Below, piece by piece: positions 29,816 to 37,591 of a stretch of 60,089 bases of DNA. The notes beneath the pieces are model-generated. The model had not been told where the DNA came from and did no database searches. It saw only the letters and a list, made by a program, of their open reading frames with translations. The stretch is from contig JAFSRD010000031.1 of assembly GCA_017446265.1 (NCBI GenBank), positions 1 through 60,089 on the forward strand. The letters run 5' to 3'. Numbering within the stretch: position 1 is the stretch's first letter; each line of letters starts with the position of its first letter. A program made the position numbers and the translations under genes. This DNA comes from Treponema sp. (lineage in GTDB: Bacteria > Spirochaetota > Spirochaetia > Treponematales > Treponemataceae).

Positions 29816-30069
29816 TGTCTAAAAATCATCGCGGAACAGGCACGTATGAATTTCCGTCGCGTGGAAGGGGTGCATGCCCTGTGTGCCATAAAACAGGCGT
29901 AAAAGTTATTTACGAGGTTGAAATTGACGGGCAAAAAGTAATGGTTTGCAAGCGATGCAATGCAGCTATGAAAAATAAAGCGCGCAAAGAAAAACGTGCA
30001 GCCGTCTCGCAGGCAGCACCAGCATCAACACCAGAAGTTTCTGCTTCAGAGGCATCTTCAGAAAGTTGA
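29815..30069 (+). CDS. Small basic zinc-ribbon protein coupled to rplQ, function unknown
   Basis: 84 aa. The start overlaps the rplQ stop (TGATG) and a strong AGGAGG lies upstream. Residues ~20-50 form a zinc ribbon: CPVC ... CKRC, with a beta-hairpin-like VKVIYEVEIDGQKVMV between the pairs. Many Lys/Arg follow, then an Ala/Pro/Ser/Glu tail like those on L10 and S19. Position as last gene of the alpha operon, basic charge and zinc ribbon suggest a ribosome-associated protein, but I recognise no named family. As I recall T. pallidum has an unnamed gene at the same place; not checkable here. Confidence 0.85.
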   Translation: MSKNHRGTGTYEFPSRGRGACPVCHKTGVKVIYEVEIDGQKVMVCKRCNAAMKNKARKEKRAAVSQAAPASTPEVSASEASSES

Positions 30070-30088
30070 TGTGCATGTCTGCTTGGGA

Positions 30089-30119
30089 AACCGCTCCGTA
30101 CGGGGCGGTTTTGTTTTTT
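30089..30119 (+). terminator. Rho-independent terminator of the alpha operon
   Basis: AACCGCTCC (30089-30097) pairs with GGGGCGGTT (30102-30110, one G-U) around a 4-nt loop, followed by TTGTTTTTT. It closes the ribosomal cluster. Confidence 0.9.
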
Positions 30120-30139
30120 GGGGCGATGAGGTTGATAAC

Positions 30140-30168
30140 TTGACATCTTTAGATATTTTTAATATATT
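30140..30168 (+). promoter_or_regulatory. Promoter of the liv operon
   Basis: Consensus TTGACA (30140-30145) and TATATT (30163-30168) with 17-nt spacing, about 55 nt before the livK ATG. A second TTGACA at 30185 has no usable -10. Confidence 0.75.
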
Positions 30169-30223
30169 TAGCATAATTAAAGTCTTGACATAAAATGAAA
30201 CAGTTGATGTTATGGAGGTTTAT

Positions 30224-31360
30224 ATGAAAAAGATTGTATGTTTTGTAGCAGCTGTGCTGCTTGCAGTATCGTTTTTTGCGGGATGCAGTTCCGACAGCGA
30301 CTCAATCAAAATTGGCGGCGTGTTTCCGCTTTCGGGTAGCGTAGCAGTGTACGGCGTGGAGTGCAAGCGCGGCGTTGATTTAGCAATTGAGGAAATCAAT
30401 GCTGCAGGTGGAATTAACGGCAAGCAAGTTACGCTCATAAGTGAAGATGATGAAGGCAATCCTGACAAGAGCGTGAGCGCGTTTACAAAGCTGACGACGC
30501 GCAACAACATAAAAATTGTCATAGGCTCGCTTACATCTGGTTGCACCCAAGCAATTACGACGCACGCACAAGCAGGAAAGGTCATTCAGATTGCACCAGC
30601 TGCAACTGCTCCAGCAATTACAAATGCAGGAAACTACATCTTCCGTGCATGTTTTATTGACCCGTTCCAAGGAACTGTGGGCGGCAAATTTGCTGCCGAA
30701 ACGCTCAACGCAAAACGTGCTGCCATTTTGTACGATGTGCAGAACGATTACTCTGTTGGATTGCAGGAAAATTTTGTTGCGTCGTTCAAGGCGAATGGCG
30801 GTCAGATTGTTGCTCTTGAATCCTACTCGACAAACGATGTTGACTTCAATGCGCAGATTACAAAAATAAAAAATGCGAATCCTGATGTAGTATATCTTCC
30901 CGATTACTACGGCACTGTTGCGTTGCTTGCACGCCAACTTCGTGCGCAGGGAATAGATGCTCCGCTTGTCGGTGCAGACGGGTGGGACGGTTTGACTGAA
31001 AAAGCGGGCAACGAAGTGCTCGGTGGCTTTTACTCAAATCACTATGCGGCGGATTCAACAAATGAGGCGGTAAAAAAATTCGTTGCGTCATTCAAAGTAA
31101 AATATAACGCTAATCCCACTGCATTTGCGGTGCTCGGCTATGACAGCATGTATATGCTCCGTGATGCAATTGTAAAAGCAGGTTCGCTTGACACAGAAGC
31201 CATTCGTGTTGCACTTGAACAGACAGACGGTGATTACGTTACGGGGCACCTTACATTTGACGCAGCGCACAATCCTGTAAAGTCTGCGGTCATGCTTGAG
31301 CTTGTGCGCGACAGTGATGGAAAACTGACAACAGTGTACAAGACGACTGTTAATCCGTAA
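30224..31360 (+). CDS. livK: Branched-chain amino-acid-type ABC transporter, substrate-binding lipoprotein
   Basis: 378 aa from ATG 30224 (GGAGG 5 nt upstream; an earlier ATG at 30212 overlaps that site). The lipobox FAGC puts the lipid on Cys21, so it is membrane-anchored. The mature part is a type-1 periplasmic binding fold (PF13458): GGVFPLSGSVAVYGVECKRGVDLAIEEINAAGG split by loops, later GYDSMYMLRDAI. Probably binds Leu/Ile/Val or a related amino acid; the exact ligand cannot be read from the sequence. Followed by a hairpin and T-run, then livHMGF. Confidence 0.93.
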   Translation: MKKIVCFVAAVLLAVSFFAGCSSDSDSIKIGGVFPLSGSVAVYGVECKRGVDLAIEEINAAGGINGKQVTLISEDDEGNPDKSVSAFTKLTTRNNIKIVIGSLTSGCTQAITTHAQAGKVIQIAPAATAPAITNAGNYIFRACFIDPFQGTVGGKFAAETLNAKRAAILYDVQNDYSVGLQENFVASFKANGGQIVALESYSTNDVDFNAQITKIKNANPDVVYLPDYYGTVALLARQLRAQGIDAPLVGADGWDGLTEKAGNEVLGGFYSNHYAADSTNEAVKKFVASFKVKYNANPTAFAVLGYDSMYMLRDAIVKAGSLDTEAIRVALEQTDGDYVTGHLTFDAAHNPVKSAVMLELVRDSDGKLTTVYKTTVNP

Positions 31361-31384
31361 AGCTTTCTGCACTGTTTACAAAAG

Positions 31385-31409
31385 GCGCCTGATGCAAGGC
31401 GCTTTTTTT
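31385..31409 (+). terminator. Terminator/attenuator between livK and livH
   Basis: GCGCC (31385-31389) pairs with GGCGC (31398-31402) around an 8-nt loop, followed by seven T. Partial termination would give more binding protein than permease, as is usual for such operons. Confidence 0.7.
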
Positions 31410-31474
31410 GTTGAAAAATTGCTGCATATGTGGTAGTGTAAATACGCATTACGTCATGTTGTTAAGGAATCGCT

Positions 31475-32398
31475 ATGAATACAGGCTTTATGTTTCTACA
31501 GCAGCTTATTAATGGACTTTCACTCGGCTCAATTTATGCGCTCATTGCATTAGGATATACTATGGTGTATGGCATTGTGCGTCTTATTAATTTTGCACAT
31601 GGCGATGTAGTGATGATGGGCGCATATGCAGGATATTTTGTACTCATTGGACTTGGCATGTCAGTAGCCGGCACTGTCAGCGTAAGCGCAATAAATTTAT
31701 TGATAGCATTTGTTGTCGCTATGGTTTTTTGTGCATTGCTTTCGCTCGTCATTGAGCGATTTGCATACCGCCCGCTCAGAAATGCACCACGCCTCAATTC
31801 TCTTATCACGGCGATTGCTGTTGAGCTTATCCTGCAAAACACTATGCGCGTGCTGCCGTTTGTCGGTCCTGACCCACGCCCATTCCCGACTATCGACACA
31901 AAAAATTTTTCGTTCGGACATTTATCAATTTCAAATATTCAGATAATTGTCATAGCGGCAAGCGCATTTCTCATGCTCGTCTTGAATTATTTTGTCAATA
32001 GAACGAAAACAGGCAAATCTATGCAAGCCGTCTCGTTCGATTTGCAGGCGGCTTCACTTATGGGAATAAGCGTAAACCGCACGATTGCAATCACATTTGT
32101 CATAGGGTCAATTCTTGCCGGTGCAGGCGGCGTTTTGTACGCGACGGCGTATCCGCGCATTGAGCCGCTTATGGGATACATGCCCGGCTTAAAGGCGTTT
32201 ATTGCGGCTGTGCTTGGCGGCATAGGCTCCATTCCCGGTGCAATGTTTGGCGGCATTTTGCTCGGCATTGCTGAAACGCTCACAAAAGGGTTTATCTCGT
32301 CTCAGTATGCAGATGCAATTTCATTTTCAATTTTAATAATTATTTTGCTCGTAAAGCCGTCCGGCATTTTTGGCAAGACACAGCGGGAAAAAGTATAA
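31475..32398 (+). CDS. livH: Branched-chain amino-acid ABC transporter permease LivH
   Basis: 307 aa, mostly membrane helices. Diagnostic LivH opening LINGLSLGSIYALIALGYTM and GIVRLINFAHGD (the H-loop that contacts the ATPase). The later motif AVLGGIGSIPGAMFGG is also typical. Inner membrane; pairs with LivM. AAGGA before ATG 31475; ten nt ahead of livM. Confidence 0.96.
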   Translation: MNTGFMFLQQLINGLSLGSIYALIALGYTMVYGIVRLINFAHGDVVMMGAYAGYFVLIGLGMSVAGTVSVSAINLLIAFVVAMVFCALLSLVIERFAYRPLRNAPRLNSLITAIAVELILQNTMRVLPFVGPDPRPFPTIDTKNFSFGHLSISNIQIIVIAASAFLMLVLNYFVNRTKTGKSMQAVSFDLQAASLMGISVNRTIAITFVIGSILAGAGGVLYATAYPRIEPLMGYMPGLKAFIAAVLGGIGSIPGAMFGGILLGIAETLTKGFISSQYADAISFSILIIILLVKPSGIFGKTQREKV

Positions 32399-32407
32399 GG
32401 AAATAAT

Positions 32408-33397
32408 ATGAAAAATTTGAAAAATATGCTTGTTCCGGGAATATGCGCAATTCTGCTCGTGGCGCTTCCTTCGTTGCTTATTAAATTTTCTGTAATTGGT
32501 TTGTATACTGCGCAAGTTTTAATTGCTGCCGGCATCAATGCGATTATGGCAATAAGTGTGAATCTCATTTGCGGCATTACCGGGCAGCTTTCGCTCGGAC
32601 AAGCGGGATTCATGGCAATTGGCGCGTATTCTACAATTTTGCTTGCAACAAATGCGCATGTACCGCTTCCGCTTTCAATTGTGCTTGCAGGACTTATTAC
32701 TGTTTTTTTCGGATGTGTCATTGGCTTTCCGACACTTAAACTTGAAGGCGACTACCTTGCAATTGTGACGCTTGGTTTTGGTGAAATCATTCGTGTCATG
32801 CTTGTGAATATGAAGCGATGGACAAAAGGACCGAACGGAATACAGTTTCCGACAGTGCTTACATTAAACAGACCGCTTGCATTTTTTGTGGTAATCGGTA
32901 CGCTTACGTTGTTAATAATTTTAGTGCAGAATTTTATACGCTCAACATATGGACGCGCAATTCTTGCAGTGCGCGAAGATGAAATTGCTGCAAACGCAAG
33001 CGGAATAAATATTTTCAAATACAAAATGATTGGCTTTGTAATGGCTTCTTTTATAGCGGGCATAGGTGGTGCACTGTACGCTTCATTTATTGGATTTGTC
33101 AAGCCTGAACAAGCATCTTTTACAAAAAGCATCGACTACTTGATTTTTGTCGTGCTTGGCGGCATGGGCTCAATGACAGGAAGCGTTGTTGCAGCTTTTG
33201 TACTCACATACTTGCAGGAGTTTCTGCGTTTTTTGCAAAACTACCGGTTGCTCATCTATCCTGTCATTCTCATCATCGTTATGTTGTTTAGACCGCAGGG
33301 GCTCATGGGCATGAAAGAGTTTTCATTTGTAAAGGCGTTTGACAAAATTATGCAAGGAATTTCGCGAAATAAAAAATCGGAGGCGCAGAATGCCTGA
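32408..33397 (+). CDS. livM: Branched-chain amino-acid ABC transporter permease LivM
   Basis: 329 aa. Second permease, with GQLSLGQAGFMAIGAYST and LEGDYLAIVTLGFGEIIRV, the conserved LivM coupling region, and GGMGSMTGSVVAAF. SD AAGGA. Its 3' end overlaps livG by 8 nt. Confidence 0.96.
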   Translation: MKNLKNMLVPGICAILLVALPSLLIKFSVIGLYTAQVLIAAGINAIMAISVNLICGITGQLSLGQAGFMAIGAYSTILLATNAHVPLPLSIVLAGLITVFFGCVIGFPTLKLEGDYLAIVTLGFGEIIRVMLVNMKRWTKGPNGIQFPTVLTLNRPLAFFVVIGTLTLLIILVQNFIRSTYGRAILAVREDEIAANASGINIFKYKMIGFVMASFIAGIGGALYASFIGFVKPEQASFTKSIDYLIFVVLGGMGSMTGSVVAAFVLTYLQEFLRFLQNYRLLIYPVILIIVMLFRPQGLMGMKEFSFVKAFDKIMQGISRNKKSEAQNA

Positions 33398-34187
33398 CAA
33401 AGAAAAACTTGTGCTGCAAGCTTCGGGCGTAACTGTTGTTTTTGGCGGGTTGTGCGCCGTGAGCGATTTTTCCTGTGAGTTGTATGAAGGCGGGCTTTTC
33501 GGTTTGATTGGACCGAATGGTGCAGGAAAGACGACATTGTTCAACATGGTCAGCGGCGTATATAAACCTACATCGGGGCAGATTACGTTTTGGGACAGAA
33601 ACGACAGCGTTCGCGTTATCAATAAAATGAAGCCTGCTGCGCTCAACAAGCTTGGCATTGCGCGTACGTTTCAAAACATACGGCTGTTCGACAACCTTAC
33701 GGTAAGCGACAATGTGAGAATTGCGCTTCATGCACAGCGGCATATTAACCCTGCTGACGCGCTTTTTCGCACGCCGCGATTCCACCGCGATGAAAAGCGA
33801 ATGACAGAAAAAGTGATGCACTTGTTGCACCTTTTTAAAATTGAAAACAAAAGCGAAGAGCTTGCAAAAAATTTGCCATATGGCGAGCAGCGCAAGCTTG
33901 AGATTGTGCGTGCGCTTGCTTCAAACCCAAAATTGCTGTTGCTCGACGAGCCTGCTGCCGGCATGAACGGGCAGGAGACGGCGGAACTCATGCAGCTTAT
34001 TCATTTCATTCGCGATAAATTTAAATTGACGATTCTGTTGATTGAGCATGACATGAAGCTCGTTATGGGAATATGCGAACGAATATTTGTGCTCAACTAC
34101 GGGCGTGTTATCGCTTCTGGGAAGCCCGAAGAGATTCAATCAAATCCGCTTGTTGTCAAAGCGTATCTTGGTTCGGAGGCAGTGTAA
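33390..34187 (+). CDS. livG: Branched-chain amino-acid ABC transporter ATPase LivG
   Basis: 265 aa from ATG 33390 (CGGAGG upstream; the reading extends further back inside livM but MPDKEKLVLQASGV is the natural start). Walker A GPNGAGKTT, LivG-type signature PYGEQRKLEIVRALA in place of LSGGQ, Walker B LLLLDEPAAGMN. Cytoplasmic; drives LivHM. The stop overlaps the livF ATG by one base. Confidence 0.96.
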   Translation: MPDKEKLVLQASGVTVVFGGLCAVSDFSCELYEGGLFGLIGPNGAGKTTLFNMVSGVYKPTSGQITFWDRNDSVRVINKMKPAALNKLGIARTFQNIRLFDNLTVSDNVRIALHAQRHINPADALFRTPRFHRDEKRMTEKVMHLLHLFKIENKSEELAKNLPYGEQRKLEIVRALASNPKLLLLDEPAAGMNGQETAELMQLIHFIRDKFKLTILLIEHDMKLVMGICERIFVLNYGRVIASGKPEEIQSNPLVVKAYLGSEAV

Positions 34188-34900
34188 TGGGTTCGCTTCT
34201 TGAAGTAAATAATCTCTGCGTTTCGTATGGAACTATCAAAGCGTTGCGCGGCATTTCATTTTCTGTAGACGAAGGCGAGGTCATTACGCTCATCGGTTCA
34301 AATGGTGCAGGAAAAACGACAACGCTTCAGGCCATTTCAAACATCTTGAAAAAGGAAAGCGGAACAGTCATTTTTGGAGGCGAAGACATCACAACGCGTG
34401 CGCCTGACAGAATCGTGCAGCAGGGGCTTATCCACGTGCCTGAAGGAAGGCGCATTTTTCACAACCTTTCAGTGCGCGAAAATCTTGAACTCGGTGCGTT
34501 TTTGCGAAAAGACAGAGACGGCATCAAGCGTGATATGGAAAAGGTGTTTGAGCTTTTTCCGCGTCTCAAAGAGCGAATACGGCAGAATGCGGGCACGCTT
34601 TCAGGCGGCGAACTGCAAATGCTTGCGCTCGGACGCGGACTTATGGCGAATCCAAAACTGCTTTTGCTTGATGAGCCGTCTATGGGTCTTGCGCCTATCC
34701 TTGTCGATGAGATTTTTTCGATTATTCAAAAGATTAGCGAAGACGGTACGACGATTTTACTCGTTGAGCAAAACGCGTATAAAGCGCTTTCTGTTGCGGA
34801 CAGGGCATATATCCTTGAAATAGGAAGCATTGCAAAAGAGGGAAATGCGGCAGATTTGACGGCAGACGCTTCTGTAAAAGCTGCATATTTAGGCGGATAA
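34187..34900 (+). CDS. livF: Branched-chain amino-acid ABC transporter ATPase LivF
   Basis: 237 aa from ATG 34187. Walker A GSNGAGKTT, signature LSGGELQML, Walker B LLLLDEPSMGLAP; H-loop region LLVEQNAYKAL. Second ATPase of the liv transporter and last gene of the operon. No clear terminator before the next gene. Confidence 0.96.
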   Translation: MGSLLEVNNLCVSYGTIKALRGISFSVDEGEVITLIGSNGAGKTTTLQAISNILKKESGTVIFGGEDITTRAPDRIVQQGLIHVPEGRRIFHNLSVRENLELGAFLRKDRDGIKRDMEKVFELFPRLKERIRQNAGTLSGGELQMLALGRGLMANPKLLLLDEPSMGLAPILVDEIFSIIQKISEDGTTILLVEQNAYKALSVADRAYILEIGSIAKEGNAADLTADASVKAAYLGG

Positions 34901-34947
34901 ATGCAAAAAATTGCAGTATATTATTATAGAAAGCAGGAGGTACGATT

Positions 34948-35592
34948 ATGACAGTAAAAGATATGATGGTACGGAATCCCGTCTATGTTGCGCCAGAGAT
35001 GACGCTTATGGATGCCAAAGCGCTTATGTCGAAAAAGAACATAAGCAAGCTTCCCGTCATCGACAGAAATGGCAGGCTTGCAGGAATCTTAACAAAAAAT
35101 GATTTGGCAAAAGCCGCTCCATCCGATGCAACAACGCTTGACATGTATGAAATAGGATATCTTCTTTCAAAGCTCACTGTGGAAAAAATCATGACAAAAA
35201 AAGTAGTGACTGTTTCCGAAGTCGAAGTTGTCGAGGAAGCGGCACGCATCATGGTTGACAATCAAATCGGATGCCTTCCTGTAATCAAAGACGGCATTCT
35301 TGTCGGCATTATAACTGAAAGCGATTTGTTCCACCTCTTCACGAACATGTTTGGAGCGCGTCACGAAGGCGTGCGCGCAACGCTGAGTGCAGCAGACACG
35401 CCCGGTCAAATTGCAAAAATTTCTGAAAAGATTGCATCGTTCAAAGGCAACATCGTTTCGCTCGTTACTGATGAAACTGACGAGCACGGCGCACGACGTT
35501 TTACGATAAAGGCGACAGATATTACGCTTGAACAGATGCAGACGATTTTTGACGAATGTGGTTTTACGGTAAAAGATATTCGTATCGTGTAG
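34948..35592 (+). CDS. CBS-pair protein with C-terminal ACT-like domain (AcuB-like)
   Basis: 214 aa. Two CBS motifs (residues ~1-60, MMVRNPVYVAPEMTLMDAK; ~75-135, KIMTKKVVTVSEVEVVEEA) bind adenine nucleotides in characterised relatives. The rest (~145-214) looks like an ACT domain (ASFKGNIVSLVTDETDEHG), a small amino-acid-sensing fold. The same architecture occurs in AcuB-type proteins. Placed directly after the amino-acid transporter, it may sense energy state or amino acids, but the target is unknown. AGGAGG before ATG 34948. Confidence 0.85.
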   Translation: MTVKDMMVRNPVYVAPEMTLMDAKALMSKKNISKLPVIDRNGRLAGILTKNDLAKAAPSDATTLDMYEIGYLLSKLTVEKIMTKKVVTVSEVEVVEEAARIMVDNQIGCLPVIKDGILVGIITESDLFHLFTNMFGARHEGVRATLSAADTPGQIAKISEKIASFKGNIVSLVTDETDEHGARRFTIKATDITLEQMQTIFDECGFTVKDIRIV

Positions 35593-35595
35593 CGC

Positions 35596-37059
35596 ATGAA
35601 AGTTCAGGCAGAGACGCTTATCAACAGATTTATCAGAACGCACAGTGTGGCTTTTTCAAGCAAAGATTTTATGCGCGCGCTTGCAAAGATGGGCGTTCGT
35701 GCTTCACGCAGAGAGTGTGAAGAATATCTTGCAACACATAGCTGCATTTTTGCAGTGAGCAATGGGCTGTACATTACGCGCTCTGGTGCTTTTACGAAGC
35801 AATTTTTCAGTTTTAAGCCAACGCGGTTTGAGGTGGAGCAAAACGTTTTTGCCGCAGGTGGAAGGTGCATGCCGTTTGTTGACCCGGAAATGCTCCCGTC
35901 AGAGCTTACGTTTTTGTATAACGGCAAGATGCTTGCGCAGCAAACTGCCGAATTTGATAACGGCACTGCAGGCGATTTATTTGCGCTTTACGGCAGCGAG
36001 TTTGCTTCCCAGTATATTGCCGCTGACCCGTCGAATGCTGCAATCGACCTTGTTGCGCAAGATTTTGAGCTGCCGGCAAAAGTAAATTTAACCTGTAATA
36101 CGCTCCAACCGCTTGTTAAATACGGCGGGTTTAAATATGGCGACAGGATATTGTGCCGCGTTGTGAATTGGGACTTGGGGCATATTGAAGTGATGCCGGT
36201 AAAGCGCAATGAAAAGTATATGCGCGTGCAAGTAGACGATTTAGAGCGGCAAAACTGGTATGCACTGCTTGAAGAGCTGCTGCTTGCAAGTTTTGAAACA
36301 ATAGGTCCGTGTGCGTCAATTGAAGAGCAGCTTGCGCACGTGTTTTTGGACAATAGCGAAACATTATGCACGTCTGGATGCGGCTCCGTTGAAGAATTTC
36401 TTGCGCAGAGCAGGCGTGTTGCATATGAACCGTTCGGCGTTGAAACGCGTTTGTGGCGTGCAGGAGAAGAGGCGCCAGCTGTTGGAAAGTGGAACGAACT
36501 TTCCGAAGAAGATGCACTTGTTGCCGCAGAAGAGCGGATTTTAGATAATTTGGCAGTGCCCGATTACATTCTTGACGCATATATTGAGGACCAGCTTTTT
36601 AATAAAAAATATGAGCCAGAAAAAATCATTGCGCAGATTTTACCAGAAAACGTTCATCTCACTGTTGCAGAAAAACGATTTTTTTTGTTGCATGTTAATG
36701 GCCGCCATGATATAATACGTAAAGCGTATAATTGGTTTGCAGATTTTTCTGTTGGTCCGCTGCGTCACCGTGCACTTGCATTGTACAAGACGGTGAGTTT
36801 GCTCGTCTTTGAAATAGACAGCAGTGTAGTAGATCTTGAATTGTATCCGCAGCAGGAGCTTGTTATCCTTTCACAAATTTTTAGTCACGTGCTGCGAATA
36901 TTGGAGATGATAGAAATGGAGCCGTCTGCTGCCATTGAAGACATGGATGAGATTAAACTTTCACTAGAGGGCATGGAGTCAAACTTTGAAGAGATACGTG
37001 GCGCGCTTGTCAAAGTAATTGAAGACGAAAAAAGAAAAGGTTTTGTTGTTATAAAATAA
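35596..37059 (+). CDS. Unrecognised 487-aa cytoplasmic protein
   Basis: Starts 3 nt after the CBS gene without its own ribosome site, so coupling is likely. No signal peptide or membrane segment. The first ~70 residues (SSKDFMRALAKMGVRASRRECEEYLATHS) look like a winged-helix or DnaK-suppressor-like small helical domain. The middle (~100-230) is beta-rich (YGDRILCRVVNWDLGHIEVMP); the C-terminal third is alpha-helical and acidic, ending in a predicted coiled coil. I recognise no family. The next gene, 13 nt on, is an EIIA-Ntr-like regulator, so a role in that circuit is possible. Confidence 0.8.
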   Translation: MKVQAETLINRFIRTHSVAFSSKDFMRALAKMGVRASRRECEEYLATHSCIFAVSNGLYITRSGAFTKQFFSFKPTRFEVEQNVFAAGGRCMPFVDPEMLPSELTFLYNGKMLAQQTAEFDNGTAGDLFALYGSEFASQYIAADPSNAAIDLVAQDFELPAKVNLTCNTLQPLVKYGGFKYGDRILCRVVNWDLGHIEVMPVKRNEKYMRVQVDDLERQNWYALLEELLLASFETIGPCASIEEQLAHVFLDNSETLCTSGCGSVEEFLAQSRRVAYEPFGVETRLWRAGEEAPAVGKWNELSEEDALVAAEERILDNLAVPDYILDAYIEDQLFNKKYEPEKIIAQILPENVHLTVAEKRFFLLHVNGRHDIIRKAYNWFADFSVGPLRHRALALYKTVSLLVFEIDSSVVDLELYPQQELVILSQIFSHVLRILEMIEMEPSAAIEDMDEIKLSLEGMESNFEEIRGALVKVIEDEKRKGFVVIK

Positions 37060-37072
37060 AGAGGGTGATTAT

Positions 37073-37555
37073 ATGAGCGTACAAGTGGATATTGCAAGCC
37101 TTATCGATAGAGGTGGTGTTTACACAGATATTGAAGGCAGTTCTCCAGAAGAGATTTATCGAGAAATCAGCCAGATGATTTCTTTGCCAGAAGGCATCTC
37201 TGCGGCAAGTGTATACGATGCGTTGTGCGAACGCGAGCGCATTATGAGCACTGCTGTTGGGAATGGCATTGCGCTCCCTCATGCGCGGTGCCCGATTTTA
37301 AAATCAAAAGATGATGAGGAAATATGCGTTGTGTATTTAAAAACGCCAATAGACATGCATGCTCCCGATGAACTTCGTGTTTCCATAATGTTCGTGTTGT
37401 TGACGTATGATGCGCAATCTCATTTAGAGATGCTTTCCGCGCTTGCAACATTAGTGCGAAAAGATGATTTTAGAAAACTGCTTGCAAATCATGCAGATAA
37501 AAATACATTGCTTAACGCTGCAAAAAAAGTTCAATCAAAAAAAGTTCAGCGTTGA
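37073..37555 (+). CDS. ptsN: PTS EIIA (Ntr/fructose type) domain protein
   Basis: 160 aa, single EIIA domain. The phospho-acceptor is His70 in GIALPHARC, with the family pattern ERERIMSTAVGNG just before. Proteins of this kind take phosphate from HPr or NPr and act as regulators rather than sugar carriers when, as here, no EIIB/EIIC is nearby. GAGGG-type SD before ATG 37073. A second paralogue is at 51270. The gene name is by similarity. Confidence 0.88.
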   Translation: MSVQVDIASLIDRGGVYTDIEGSSPEEIYREISQMISLPEGISAASVYDALCERERIMSTAVGNGIALPHARCPILKSKDDEEICVVYLKTPIDMHAPDELRVSIMFVLLTYDAQSHLEMLSALATLVRKDDFRKLLANHADKNTLLNAAKKVQSKKVQR

Positions 37556-37591
37556 AAATTAATAATTAACAATTTTAAAACGAGGTATAAT

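Noticed and set aside
30185-30214. Second TTGACA as an additional liv promoter
   Set aside because: The only -10 at the right spacing overlaps the livK Shine-Dalgarno, and the upstream promoter (30140-30168) is far better.
37586-37591. TATAAT immediately before the tkt ATG as a promoter
   Set aside because: It touches the start codon, so transcription would begin inside the gene; a GAGG ribosome site lies just ahead, so this is normal leader sequence.
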